Below, piece after piece: positions 5,734 to 13,848 of a stretch of 19,096 bases of DNA (position 1 is the stretch's first letter; every line of letters starts with the position of its first letter). The stretch lies in assembly GCA_046704525.1 (NCBI GenBank), contig JBJKRS010000039.1:1-19096 (forward strand), read 5' to 3'. The DNA is from GCA-965745 sp046704525. Its GTDB lineage: Archaea > Thermoplasmatota > Thermoplasmata > Thermoplasmatales > Thermoplasmataceae. Both the position numbers and the translations under genes were made by a program. The notes under the pieces were generated by a model, which was not told where the DNA came from, ran no database searches, and was given only the letters and a program-made list of their open reading frames with translations.

Positions 5734-6608
5734 CGCCTGCTTCTCCTTCTGGACCAGACTGAGACCCCGATGCCTATTGCAACAATGGCCGCGGCTGCAA
5801 TTCCATACAGGTATGCCATGCTGGATATTCCTGGTGCCTTTGTCAGGGTTATGCTATCCTGACTGGCTGTTGCGTACCCCGGAGTGACAATTGTGTATGA
5901 CGGGTCTGACTTGATTGTCATGTTGAGATAGTAGGATCCGAACGGGCCGTTGCTCACAGTCCTGTTGAATGTACCATTGAAGGTTGTCCCTGCGTTCGTA
6001 GTGAATGTGGTGACGTTGAGAGCCTGGTTGTAGTTCTTCTGCCATTCAGTCAGCGGCTTTGAGAAAGCTGTGAAGTTGAAGGCGCTGTATTCATTGACAG
6101 TCTCATTGCCCAACTGTATCTTGTTGTAGTTGACTCCGCCCCGGTTGATCGAGTTATTGTCATAGAACCCTCTCCACTTAAGGTCGAATGTGCCGTTGTG
6201 ATATATTCCCGTCAGGTTCATCACTATCTTCAGGGAATAGTTCATGAAGAACTCGACTGAACTTACCTTCTTGGTTGACAGGTTCATGTTAAGACTCAGG
6301 TATGTCAGCCTCGCTGAAGTTGTATTGTTCTGGATGGCGTTCTGCACCCCTATGAATGCGGGGCTGCTGGAATCAAGCCTTACTGTTCCGCTGCTTGAAA
6401 CGTTGTTGAGAACGGACTCCACAAGTTGAACGGTTGAACTGTTGCTTTTTACCTCAACAGATGTATTCACATATGCCGTCACATTTGCACTGTTTGAGCT
6501 AGGACTGACCACTGTCGTAATATTTGATGCGCTAGCGGCAGGAACCGCTGCGGTTATCGCCAGCAGTGCTATGGCCAGAATGGCCAGCCCCCTCTTGTCT
6601 GACAACAT
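5730..6608 (-). CDS. Secreted, C-terminally anchored surface protein
   Basis: The family is not recognised. An N-terminal signal peptide (MLSDKRGLAILAIALLA, Ala-rich cleavage region ASAS) is followed by a long extracellular part rich in Asn, Ser and Thr with many N-glycosylation sequons (such as NVS, NTS, NLS). A C-terminal membrane helix (YGIAAAAIVAIGIGVSVW) ends in RRRSRR, which stays in the cytoplasm. It is thus a cell-surface protein held by its C-terminus. I prefer the second ATG (6608), about 26 bases from the TATA box. The first ATG at 6614 is only about 20 bases away and would add MLM before the same sequence. Two direct repeats lie just upstream of the TATA box. Confidence 0.82.
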   Translation of the reverse strand: MLSDKRGLAILAIALLAITAAVPAASASNITTVVSPSSNSANVTAYVNTSVEVKSNSSTVQLVESVLNNVSSSGTVRLDSSSPAFIGVQNAIQNNTTSARLTYLSLNMNLSTKKVSSVEFFMNYSLKIVMNLTGIYHNGTFDLKWRGFYDNNSINRGGVNYNKIQLGNETVNEYSAFNFTAFSKPLTEWQKNYNQALNVTTFTTNAGTTFNGTFNRTVSNGPFGSYYLNMTIKSDPSYTIVTPGYATASQDSITLTKAPGISSMAYLYGIAAAAIVAIGIGVSVWSRRRSRR

Positions 6609-6629
6609 CAGCATTAGATTTTGTTCACG

Positions 6630-6655
6630 TATTTATACAAAATGGTACAAAATGG
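6630..6655 (-). promoter_or_regulatory. TATA box plus two 10-bp direct repeats
   Basis: TATAAATA (6637-6630) serves the surface-protein gene. Directly upstream CCATTTTGTA occurs twice in tandem (6655-6646 and 6645-6636). The second copy merges into the TATA box where the TFB recognition element should lie, so it could be a control site. Confidence 0.55.
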
Positions 6656-6675
6656 AAAGTTGACCCCGAAGGGGA

Positions 6676-8136
6676 TCATACCTGGTAAATCTGGTAATTG
6701 GGCGGCTCAGTTATCACTTTTATGTCGTGCGGGTGGCTTTCCCTCAGTCCATTGGCGGTGATCCTGACAAATCTGGCGTTTTTTCTGAGGTCGTCAATAT
6801 TTCCGGCGCCGACGTAGCCCATTCCGGATTTGATTCCTCCCAGCATCTGGAATAGAACTTCATCCACCTTTCCGCGGTATGGAACTGCTCCCTCCACTCC
6901 CTCTGCAACAAATTTTCCTGATCCTGTTTCGCCATACCTGTCCGATATGCCAGTCTGTATTGCCCCGATTGAGCCCATTCCCCTGTAGGCCTTGTATTTC
7001 CTTCCGTTGATAATCATCTCAACGCCGGGGCTCTCCTCTGTTCCTGCAAGCATCGAACCAAGCATAACGCAGTTTGCGCCTGCCGCAAGTGCCTTTACGA
7101 TGTCGCCCGAGTATCTGATCCCGCCATCAGCTATTACCGGAATCTTGTGCTTTTCAGCCACTTCAGCAACTTCTGACACAGCGGTTACCTGGGGGACTCC
7201 GACTCCTGCAATGATCCTTGTTGTGCAGATGGATCCGGGCCCTATTCCGACACGAAGGCCATCAACTTCAAGGGAGATCAGATCTTGGGCTGCCTCGGAA
7301 GTGGCAATGTTGCCTGCTACAAGGTCAACTCCCACAGCTTTCCTCATCTTCTTGATTGCCTCCATGGCGTTTACGTTGTGTGCGTGGGCGGTGTCTACTA
7401 CGATCACATCAGCACCCTCTTTTTCAAGATTCAGTGCCCTGTCCAGGTCAAACGGTCCTACTGCTGCCCCCACCATGAGCTGCCCCTCCTCGTCCCTGGT
7501 GGCGTTGGGGAACCTCTGCCTGGTGTAAATGTCCTTTGCGGTGATTAGCCCCACAACCCTGCCTGAGTTGTCCACAAGTGGAAGCTTCTCGATGCGGTTC
7601 TTGTACAGGATTTCCTTTGCCTCATCCAGGCTTATGTTGTCTTTCGCATAGACAACCTCCCTCACCATGACTTCTGAAACCTTTACTCCCGTCTTACCCG
7701 GCACGAGCTCAAGGTCACGCTTCGTTATTATGCCAACAAGCTTCTCTCCCTGAACAACGGGGAGCCCTCCGATGTTCTTGTTCTTCATTATGGTCCTTAC
7801 AACCTCTATGGGTGTGTCCGGGTCCACTGTGTGAACATTTCTGATGATTATTGACTCTTCCCTCTTCACTTTCCGTATAATCTGCATCTGCTCATTTGCA
7901 GAGATATTCCTGTGAACAATCCCAATGGCCCCGTTCCTTGCCATTGCAACTGCCATATTGCCCTCGGTTACGGTGTCCATTGGAGAACTGACAATGGGTA
8001 TTTTCAGCTTGATGTTTCTTGTAAAACGGGTTTCCGTGCTTACCCCTTTGGGGTCAACAGAGGTTCGAGAAGGTGACAGGAGTACGTCGTCGTAAGTAAA
8101 GCCCTCTTTAATCTCAAGGAGCTTGTCCCTGAACAT
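6676..8136 (-). CDS. guaB: IMP dehydrogenase
   Basis: Oxidises IMP to XMP with NAD, the committed step towards guanine nucleotides. The 486-residue barrel is interrupted by two CBS domains (about 95-208), as in regulated full-length enzymes. The catalytic loop GIGPGSICTTR carries Cys304. The phosphate-binding ADGGIRYSGD, the LGSMLAGTEESPG loop and the flap start YRGMGSIGA are all present, so the enzyme should be active. The ATG at 8136 lies 26 bases from a TATA-like GTTTATGTAG. The alternative GTG at 8157 overlaps that box and is rejected. The upstream mqnA gene ends only ten bases from the promoter but is expressed separately. Confidence 0.96.
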   Translation of the reverse strand: MFRDKLLEIKEGFTYDDVLLSPSRTSVDPKGVSTETRFTRNIKLKIPIVSSPMDTVTEGNMAVAMARNGAIGIVHRNISANEQMQIIRKVKREESIIIRNVHTVDPDTPIEVVRTIMKNKNIGGLPVVQGEKLVGIITKRDLELVPGKTGVKVSEVMVREVVYAKDNISLDEAKEILYKNRIEKLPLVDNSGRVVGLITAKDIYTRQRFPNATRDEEGQLMVGAAVGPFDLDRALNLEKEGADVIVVDTAHAHNVNAMEAIKKMRKAVGVDLVAGNIATSEAAQDLISLEVDGLRVGIGPGSICTTRIIAGVGVPQVTAVSEVAEVAEKHKIPVIADGGIRYSGDIVKALAAGANCVMLGSMLAGTEESPGVEMIINGRKYKAYRGMGSIGAIQTGISDRYGETGSGKFVAEGVEGAVPYRGKVDEVLFQMLGGIKSGMGYVGAGNIDDLRKNARFVRITANGLRESHPHDIKVITEPPNYQIYQV

Positions 8137-8156
8137 GTTACCGTTAGTAAAAAGCA

Positions 8157-8166
8157 CTACATAAAC
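8157..8166 (-). promoter_or_regulatory. TATA box for IMP dehydrogenase
   Basis: GTTTATGTAG on the minus strand is centred 26 bases before the ATG at 8136. This indicates a leaderless transcript and decides the start. Confidence 0.55.
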
Positions 8167-8175
8167 GTGATCGAT

Positions 8176-8910
8176 TCACTCAAGTTTATGTATCAGGTGC
8201 CTGGAGACGAAGTCTACAGTATCATTGAGTACTCCTTGGTAATCGTATCTTATCACCGAGTAGTACCTCCTCATGACTGACAGGCTTATGCCAAGCCTTT
8301 CTGAGGCTGATTCCGCTGCCTTCTCCTTTGTAGCATGGGACGGGAAGACGGCACTGTTCACGTATTCAATTCCTGAAGGCTCACCCTCTCCTGGCCTGTG
8401 GCACATCACTGCATACAGGGGCTGCAAGTGATACTGCCTTGAAAACTCGAAACCAGTGTCAAGAAGGATTCTCGGGGTAGAGCCGTAGACCTTCAAGGCT
8501 TCGTCGCCGATGACCAGGGCATAGTCAGCAATAGTCAGCAGGTCCTCTGCTTCGGTGAACTCTGTGTGTATAAGCCTGTAACTGATGCCAAGACCCTTGA
8601 GTGCCATTTCAAGATATAATTCCGTGGTCCTGGTATGGGAGGTGACAGCGATGTCCATGCTCTTCGAGAGCTCTTTTCCCTTTGAGACCAGGAGGGTGGA
8701 CATCGTGTTGGATATGGAATGAATGTTTGCACCCTTGACCAGTTCGAGTCTGTTCTCGAGAAGGGACACAAGAGAGACCATGCCGCCCTCAAGGCTTCCC
8801 TCAAGAACCATCTTCAGGATCTTGCCGGGACTTTCCCTGATGATCCCTTCCTTCTTGCCGAGAGAGTTGTACAATGGATCGCTGTGGGTGAAGTTGATGA
8901 TGCCGATCAT
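8176..8910 (-). CDS. mqnA: Chorismate dehydratase MqnA (menaquinone pathway)
   Basis: First enzyme of the futalosine route, converting chorismate to 3-enolpyruvyl-benzoate. The 244-residue protein has the periplasmic-binding-protein fold of MqnA/MqnD. The N-terminal IGIINFTHSDPLYNSL corresponds to the IGxVxYLNSxPL motif, EGGMVSLVSLLEN to the substrate-loop region, and YALVIGDEAL is typical of MqnA. The ATG at 8910 is favoured: the family starts just before this motif and a TATA-like CTTTAAG (8937-8931) is 24 bases upstream, whereas GTG at 8925 is too close. The presence of mqnE and mqnC elsewhere in the window supports the assignment. Identity with the MqnD-type paralogue is less likely but possible. 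Confidence 0.85.
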   Translation of the reverse strand: MIGIINFTHSDPLYNSLGKKEGIIRESPGKILKMVLEGSLEGGMVSLVSLLENRLELVKGANIHSISNTMSTLLVSKGKELSKSMDIAVTSHTRTTELYLEMALKGLGISYRLIHTEFTEAEDLLTIADYALVIGDEALKVYGSTPRILLDTGFEFSRQYHLQPLYAVMCHRPGEGEPSGIEYVNSAVFPSHATKEKAAESASERLGISLSVMRRYYSVIRYDYQGVLNDTVDFVSRHLIHKLE

Positions 8911-8930
8911 CGGACGCAGATGCACTGAAC

Positions 8931-8937
8931 CTTAAAG
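8931..8937 (-). promoter_or_regulatory. TATA box for mqnA
   Basis: CTTTAAG on the minus strand lies 24 bases before the ATG at 8910 and supports that start. Confidence 0.45.
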
Positions 8938-8986
8938 GAAGTATGCCAACACATATGCTGGATCAAAGGGTTCGGAGCAATTCTGT

Positions 8987-9397
8987 TCATGACTTTTCGC
9001 GCAGCCACGGAGAATATGTGACAGCCACAAGCAGGCCGTCAGGATCCATGAATCTTGTTACAACCTGTCCCCATGGTTCCTTCCTGTTCGCAACGATCAG
9101 CTTGTAGTTCTTTTCCTTGAGTTCCTCAGTCGCGGCTTCCATGTCTTCCACGTCAAATTCAAGCCATGCATGGGGCTCCGGCACATCCGAAGGCCAAGTT
9201 TCAGTCCCGAAACACTGCATTGCGGCCTGAGATAAGGGCCAGAGAGCAAATGATTTGCACCCTTCTAGACCATCGGTGTGCAGGTATCCGCCCTCTTCCT
9301 CCTTGAACTTAATCCCGAGAGCGTCCGAGTACAGGTCACTCCCCTTCCCGATATCTCTAGTAATGGGGCCAAAACCAGCTACGAAAAGTATCTTCAT
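8987..9397 (-). CDS. VOC (glyoxalase/bleomycin resistance) family protein
   Basis: A 136-residue protein with the paired beta-alpha-beta-beta-beta modules of the vicinal oxygen chelate fold. Typical signatures are the C-terminal FMDPDGLLVAV and the central PEPHAWLEFDVEDMEAATEEL. Members act as lyases, isomerases, dioxygenases or binding proteins, often using a metal. His and Glu candidates are present, but the reaction cannot be named. A TATA-like CTTTTAAT at 9428-9421 lies about 27 bases before the ATG, fitting a leaderless single-gene transcript. Confidence 0.82.
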   Translation of the reverse strand: MKILFVAGFGPITRDIGKGSDLYSDALGIKFKEEEGGYLHTDGLEGCKSFALWPLSQAAMQCFGTETWPSDVPEPHAWLEFDVEDMEAATEELKEKNYKLIVANRKEPWGQVVTRFMDPDGLLVAVTYSPWLREKS

Positions 9398-9420
9398 GAT
9401 ATATGCAACCCTGTGGGAGT

Positions 9421-9428
9421 ATTAAAAG
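9421..9428 (-). promoter_or_regulatory. TATA box for the VOC-family gene
   Basis: CTTTTAAT on the minus strand lies about 27 bases before the ATG at 9397. Confidence 0.5.
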
Positions 9429-9443
9429 TGCGCAAGAGCGACT

Positions 9444-10406
9444 TCAGATTTTCCTCAGCATTATTTCATTTACCCTGTGCTCTGGCCCCTTCCTCATTAT
9501 GAGGTCCGCATGGTACTTGCTGGGAGCAATGTTCTCCTCCAGGTTTACTGCATTGATGCTGTCCCATATTTCCTTCCCCCGCTTAACCGCCTCCCGTTCG
9601 GAAAGATCTGCAAACCTGTGGAAATATGATTTTTCACTCCTGAAGGCCGTTTCCTTGAGCATGAGGAACCTTTCAAGGTACCACTGCCTTATGTCGCTTT
9701 CCTCGGCGTCCACGTAAATGGAAAAATCGAAGAAGTCCGACACCGAAAGACCGGGGAACCTCTCAGACACATATTTCTTCCCGGTCTGAAGAACATTCAG
9801 CCCTTCAACAATAATCACATCCGGGTTTCTGAGGATATTCCTCTCTCCGGGAATTATGTCATACTCCAGGTGCGAATAGACAGGCATTGATACCTCATCG
9901 ACGCCGGACTTCAGCATTAGAAGGAAGTTCAGGAGGGCTTTGACATCAAAGCTTTCCGGAAATCCCTTTCTGTTGAGCAGCTCTTTTTTCTCCAGAACCT
10001 TGTTGGGGTACAGGAATCCGTCCGTTGGGACCAGACTGACTGAAGGCAGCTCGTCCCATTTTGAGACCAGGGACTGAAGTATCCTAGCGGTTGTGCTCTT
10101 GCCCACTGCTACGCTTCCTGCGATGCCGATGATGTAAGGGACCTTGACGTTTGTCTTTCCAAAGAAGCTGTTCCTTGCAGAATAGAGGCCCAAAGATGCT
10201 GTGAAATGTAGGTTAAGGAGCCTTGAAAGCGGGAGGTACACCTCCTCCACTTCATCCAGGCGAATTTTCTCGTTCAGACCCAGAAGCCTCTGGAAGTCCT
10301 CTTGCGAAATCGTCATGGGTGTGGAATTCCTCAGCCCCGACCAGTATTCACGGTCCATGGAGATGTAGGGCGTCATCCCGATTCTCTTCCCCGTCTCCTG
10401 AACCAT
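9444..10406 (-). CDS. coaA: Bacterial-type (type I) pantothenate kinase
   Basis: Phosphorylates pantothenate with ATP, the first step from vitamin B5 to coenzyme A. The 320 residues align from end to end with the Escherichia coli type: MTPY near the N-terminus, YLPLSRLLN, the P-loop GSVAVGKSTTAR (Lys103), TDGFL (Asp130), PVYSHLEYD, EGLNVLQ and DFSIYVDA. Most archaea use pantoate kinase and phosphopantothenate synthetase instead, so this is probably an ancient transfer from bacteria. As far as I recall, a bacterial-type enzyme has been studied from the related Picrophilus. The ATG at 10406 has AGGTGG five bases upstream. A GTG at 10415 is the alternative. Confidence 0.95.
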   Translation of the reverse strand: MVQETGKRIGMTPYISMDREYWSGLRNSTPMTISQEDFQRLLGLNEKIRLDEVEEVYLPLSRLLNLHFTASLGLYSARNSFFGKTNVKVPYIIGIAGSVAVGKSTTARILQSLVSKWDELPSVSLVPTDGFLYPNKVLEKKELLNRKGFPESFDVKALLNFLLMLKSGVDEVSMPVYSHLEYDIIPGERNILRNPDVIIVEGLNVLQTGKKYVSERFPGLSVSDFFDFSIYVDAEESDIRQWYLERFLMLKETAFRSEKSYFHRFADLSEREAVKRGKEIWDSINAVNLEENIAPSKYHADLIMRKGPEHRVNEIMLRKI

Positions 10407-10411
10407 AATTC

Positions 10412-10478
10412 CCACCTAGGCCCTGCGCCTGCACAGACCGTGTTTTCACATTGCATCATATATATTGAATTTAATTCA
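10412..10478 (-). promoter_or_regulatory. panK promoter, near-palindrome and ribosome binding site
   Basis: ATATATAT (10465-10458) is the TATA box and AGGTGG (10417-10412) the ribosome binding site, with a leader of roughly 30 bases. TGAAT-TTA-ATTCA (10466-10478) lies immediately upstream, over the TFB element, and could bind a dimeric regulator. Confidence 0.5.
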
Positions 10479-10537
10479 GGAGATGTGTTGAGTCATCCCT
10501 TCGCTTCAGCGGTGTAGACCTCTCACCTTAATTGTGG

Positions 10538-10548
10538 AAATATTAAAA
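10538..10548 (+). promoter_or_regulatory. TATA box for the large surface-protein gene
   Basis: AAATATTAAAA is centred about 27 bases before the GTG at 10571, fitting a leaderless transcript. Confidence 0.55.
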
Positions 10549-10570
10549 TCACCAAGCATCCTAATGTTTT

Positions 10571-12574
10571 GTGGACAAGGCTGTGGCAGTTGTTCTTGTA
10601 CTACTCGTAGCGATTCCTGCTTCGGTCTTGAGCAGCTACTATTACCTTGACGTGTACCATAAACCAACTCAAATACCTAATTTGATGACTGTCGGCCTCG
10701 GGCAGGGGCTGGTTATGCCATACCCGGAAGCAAACAGCACTTCGGGGATGTCCGAGCTCAGTGGGGCGAACGTTTCAATGGTAATATTTTCAGGAAATAT
10801 TTCCTCAGCCTCCTCGCCCCAGGTCCGAAACAGCATTGAAAGCCTCGACAACAAAGGCGAGCCAGTCGTCTTCCAGATTAGGGATAATTCAACTTCTCCG
10901 AGTTTTAACACCCTCATTCAAGACGGTTTTCAGGGGGTGTACCTGAATGGATCGGTCGGAAGTTACGGGACACCTTTCATAAACAGCATGCTCAACGGTA
11001 CAGTGTCCCACTTCGGAATATTCGCTGCAAACTACTCGCTGAAGCCGTATATTGAATCCCCCTCGGAGGTAAGCCTCTACATGATTAATTTTGCTGGTTA
11101 TGCAGAGTGGCTCCACTTCATGGAGGCAAATACATTCATGCCGATAATGCCCGGTGAAATCTGGGCCAATATTCTCAGTGTCCAGGCCGATTACACGCAT
11201 GGAATGCTGAGTGCATTGAGCGCATTCGGAACAACCAGATTTTCGTTCAACTACGGGAATAGTTCACAACTGATCTCCCAGATCAACATGGCGGAAACGA
11301 AGTCAGGGCTTGGCGGCAATCTGTCCCCCAGATGGTCTGTACCAGGGTCCGAGTTCCTCACGAATTTAGTGGTGCACAACGGCACGCTCTACGGAGGCGT
11401 AGCCAATTCTTCTGAGGTTTACGTTCACGGCCTGCCTTATTCAGTGAAAGTAATAGGGATCAACATCTCATACGGGTTTGTTTCATACATAAGCGCCAAC
11501 TACTCCGTAGTTCCGGTTTTGAACGGAACTCCTGCCTGGATACATCTGGCCTATGAGGGAGACAACAAGTACCAGTCCAGAAACAGCATAATTCTGTCTT
11601 ATGCTTACAGCACCGGTAAAAACGGGAACCTGTCCATGACAGAAGTCATGTTCAACCTTACTTTTCCGGGAAATAGCGGAGATTATTCATGGGGAGAATA
11701 TGATCCTTTAGGGGCAATTTCACCAGGGTCCAGTCCCGGGTTCTTGTTAATCGGCGATTTTCCGATCACCTATTCAATGCGCATCAACAGAGGAAACACA
11801 AGCTTCAATATGCTGGCTTTCAACACAGCAGGAGGGGATGCTGCGTGGAGCCTGAATTTGAAATCGCCCTTCAGGGACTCTGGTTTTTCATATTCCATAT
11901 ACCCGGAGAGTTCCAGTTTCATTCACCTTGATGTTAAGTTCACCAATCTCAGTACATCGGGAAATGCCCAAAGCAACACCACCGATATGCTTGTTTATGT
12001 GCCAACAGGGCAGCAGATACACAATATCAGCAGCTCTGTCTTTTCCCTCAGTGGAAATTACATCTACTACATCTCCAACGGGACTGTCAGCAGGCTCAAC
12101 ATGAGCAGCGGAAACAGGTCAGTTCTGTTTCCAATCCACATAAATGCGCCGTCCAGAGTCTCCGTGAACTATGGCAATGTTTTCATTTTGAACGGGTCAT
12201 ACATATACAAATTCTCGATGAACAATTACACTTTGCAGTGGTACCACAGGCTCCCGCAGTATTCTCCACCCGGTTTTGGGCATGAATCGGCCCCCATCTT
12301 CCAAGGAACAGAAAGCATTCTTCTCTTTACTGCAATAGATGGGGCAAGCACATCATACAGGGAATATTCGCAGGAGTTCATGATACTGAACTACTCAACG
12401 GGAGATCTGAGTTCCCTCCAGTACAACAATGGGACAATAGATGAAGGAGGAAATCCGCCTGGCATTTCATCGTATCCAGCAATGTATGCCCCTTTCTACT
12501 GGAGCAGCAGAATTCTCCTTTATGGATCGACCCAGGGCACACCCTTTGTCATAGATGGAGCGAAGCCCGCCTGA
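10571..12574 (+). CDS. Large N-terminally anchored, glycosylation-rich surface protein
   Basis: A 667-residue protein of unrecognised family. A single N-terminal hydrophobic segment (AVAVVLVLLVAIPASVLSS) is either a signal peptide or an anchor. Tyrosines rather than a clear cleavage site follow it, so anchoring seems more likely. The remainder is extracellular, poor in Lys and Cys, and carries more than twenty Asn-X-Ser/Thr sequons. The last third has repeated short motifs such as NGTVSRLNMSSG and NGSYIYKFSMNNYTLQW that resemble blades of a PQQ-like beta-propeller. The TATA box at 10538-10548 supports the GTG start. It may be an envelope or polymer-binding protein. It converges on mqnE with 12 bases between the stops. 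Confidence 0.82.
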   Translation: MDKAVAVVLVLLVAIPASVLSSYYYLDVYHKPTQIPNLMTVGLGQGLVMPYPEANSTSGMSELSGANVSMVIFSGNISSASSPQVRNSIESLDNKGEPVVFQIRDNSTSPSFNTLIQDGFQGVYLNGSVGSYGTPFINSMLNGTVSHFGIFAANYSLKPYIESPSEVSLYMINFAGYAEWLHFMEANTFMPIMPGEIWANILSVQADYTHGMLSALSAFGTTRFSFNYGNSSQLISQINMAETKSGLGGNLSPRWSVPGSEFLTNLVVHNGTLYGGVANSSEVYVHGLPYSVKVIGINISYGFVSYISANYSVVPVLNGTPAWIHLAYEGDNKYQSRNSIILSYAYSTGKNGNLSMTEVMFNLTFPGNSGDYSWGEYDPLGAISPGSSPGFLLIGDFPITYSMRINRGNTSFNMLAFNTAGGDAAWSLNLKSPFRDSGFSYSIYPESSSFIHLDVKFTNLSTSGNAQSNTTDMLVYVPTGQQIHNISSSVFSLSGNYIYYISNGTVSRLNMSSGNRSVLFPIHINAPSRVSVNYGNVFILNGSYIYKFSMNNYTLQWYHRLPQYSPPGFGHESAPIFQGTESILLFTAIDGASTSYREYSQEFMILNYSTGDLSSLQYNNGTIDEGGNPPGISSYPAMYAPFYWSSRILLYGSTQGTPFVIDGAKPA

Positions 12575-12586
12575 TTCTGCCGCGGA

Positions 12587-13696
12587 TCAATAGGATTTGA
12601 TGTTGTAGAATGTGTCCCTCTGCGCTGGCGTCTTGCCAATCTGGGCAACCAGATTGTTCAGTTCCTCTATGGTTGCGCCCTCTGTCCTGTCAGTGGCACC
12701 GAAAACCTCCTCGCTGTAAGCTGTCCCCACAAGATCGCTTCCTCCGCCGTTGAGCGCAACCTGGGCTGTGAGCTTCCCCAGGGCAACCCAGTATACGCTG
12801 ATGTTCCGTATGGCCCTACCAGCAAGGATCCTGCCCAGTGCTACCACCTTCAGGTCTTTCTCAGCTGATGCAGGGCCAGAGACCTTCTTCATCTTCAATA
12901 GAGGAGTGTTCTCCGGGCTGAACTTGAGAGGTATGAATGAAAGGAAGCCTGGTTGCTCAAGCTGGTTGTCCCTCAGTTTCACGATGTGGTCAACAATGTG
13001 GTTCCATTTCTCAACGTGACCGTAAGTCATCGTAGAATTTCCGGGCACTCCGAGAGAATGAATTACCTTTGCATCCTCAAGCCACTTCTCTCCGCTTATC
13101 TTCTGTGGAGTAGTAATCTGTTTCCTGACTTCAGGGTCGAATATTTCCGCACCTCCGCCAGTGTGGGCATCCATGCCTGCGTTCTTGAACCTTGTAACCA
13201 CCTCCTTAATTGAGTTTCCAGTGGTCCTGGCGATGAAATCTATCTCTGGTATTGTGAGGGTCTTAAGAGTTATGTCCGGCAGGTACTTCTTCACAGTCCC
13301 GAAGAGTGTCTCGTAGTATTCCAGTGGCAGATCTGAATTGAACCCGCCCACTATGTGGACTTCAGTCACGTTAAGTGCCTTTGCATTCTCAACCTCCTTT
13401 TTCGCATCGTCCAGAGAAAGCTCGTATCCACGGTCGCTTTTCCCTTTCAGCTTCATTGGAACGTAGAACGCGCAGATTGGGCAACTGGCCGTGCAGTAAT
13501 TCGAATAGTTCAGGTTGTACGACACGGCATAGGTGACCGTATCACCCACCTGCTCAGACGTAAGTGAGTTTGCAAGAGAAAGCAGCGAGTGGGTGTCAAG
13601 GTCTTCAAGCAACGACATGCCCTCGCTGAAAGATATTGGCCTGTCGGATCTTGCCCTTTCAGACCAGTAGACGAGATCGTAGGTGCCTGTTTGCAT
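12587..13696 (-). CDS. mqnE: Aminofutalosine synthase MqnE (radical SAM)
   Basis: Joins 3-enolpyruvyl-benzoate to S-adenosylmethionine to make aminofutalosine, the second step of the futalosine menaquinone route. The radical SAM motif CTASCPICAFY places the cluster cysteines at 68, 72 and 75. EVHIVGGFNSDLPLEYY, HTGGGAEIFDPEVR, TMTYGHVE, FIPLKFSPENTPLL and the C-terminal QRDTFYN are characteristic of MqnE. The first product in the pathway comes from mqnA, also in this window. CofG/CofH of F420 synthesis are relatives, but these motifs and the neighbouring mqnC favour MqnE. A TATA-like site near 13719-13727 lies about 27 bases before the ATG. Confidence 0.9.
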   Translation of the reverse strand: MQTGTYDLVYWSERARSDRPISFSEGMSLLEDLDTHSLLSLANSLTSEQVGDTVTYAVSYNLNYSNYCTASCPICAFYVPMKLKGKSDRGYELSLDDAKKEVENAKALNVTEVHIVGGFNSDLPLEYYETLFGTVKKYLPDITLKTLTIPEIDFIARTTGNSIKEVVTRFKNAGMDAHTGGGAEIFDPEVRKQITTPQKISGEKWLEDAKVIHSLGVPGNSTMTYGHVEKWNHIVDHIVKLRDNQLEQPGFLSFIPLKFSPENTPLLKMKKVSGPASAEKDLKVVALGRILAGRAIRNISVYWVALGKLTAQVALNGGGSDLVGTAYSEEVFGATDRTEGATIEELNNLVAQIGKTPAQRDTFYNIKSY

Positions 13697-13718
13697 CCAT
13701 TGTGGATTTTAACCTGAG

Positions 13719-13727
13719 TAATAACAG
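13719..13727 (-). promoter_or_regulatory. Probable TATA box for mqnE
   Basis: TGTTATTAC on the minus strand is about 27 bases before the ATG at 13696. A second AT stretch at 13704-13714 is too close to serve a leaderless start. Confidence 0.4.
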
Positions 13728-13779
13728 TTATCACTTTCCCCTGCAGTATTCGGCCAGGCAGTTCCATTGGGGAATCTTG

Positions 13780-13795
13780 GGCTTCCGGAGAAGCC
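13780..13795. promoter_or_regulatory. Perfect inverted repeat between mqnE and mqnC
   Basis: GGCTTC-CGGA-GAAGCC is a perfect six-base inverted repeat with a four-base centre, about 30 bases upstream of the mqnC TATA box. A wider pair, TTCCCC (13736-13741) and GGGGAA (13769-13774), lies beside it. The position suits an operator controlling the divergent pair. Regulation is inferred. Confidence 0.4.
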
Positions 13796-13820
13796 GCTGA
13801 GCCGAGGAAAAAGACCAATC

Positions 13821-13830
13821 TTATTATATT
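13821..13830 (+). promoter_or_regulatory. TATA box for mqnC-truD
   Basis: TTATTATATT is centred about 23 bases before the ATG at 13849, fitting a leaderless transcript. Confidence 0.6.
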
Positions 13831-13848
13831 TTCCTAAGATGTCGGACT

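Noticed and set aside
6663..6673. CCCCGAAGGGG hairpin as terminator of guaB
   Set aside because: The stem is only four pairs and is not followed by a clear T run on the minus strand.
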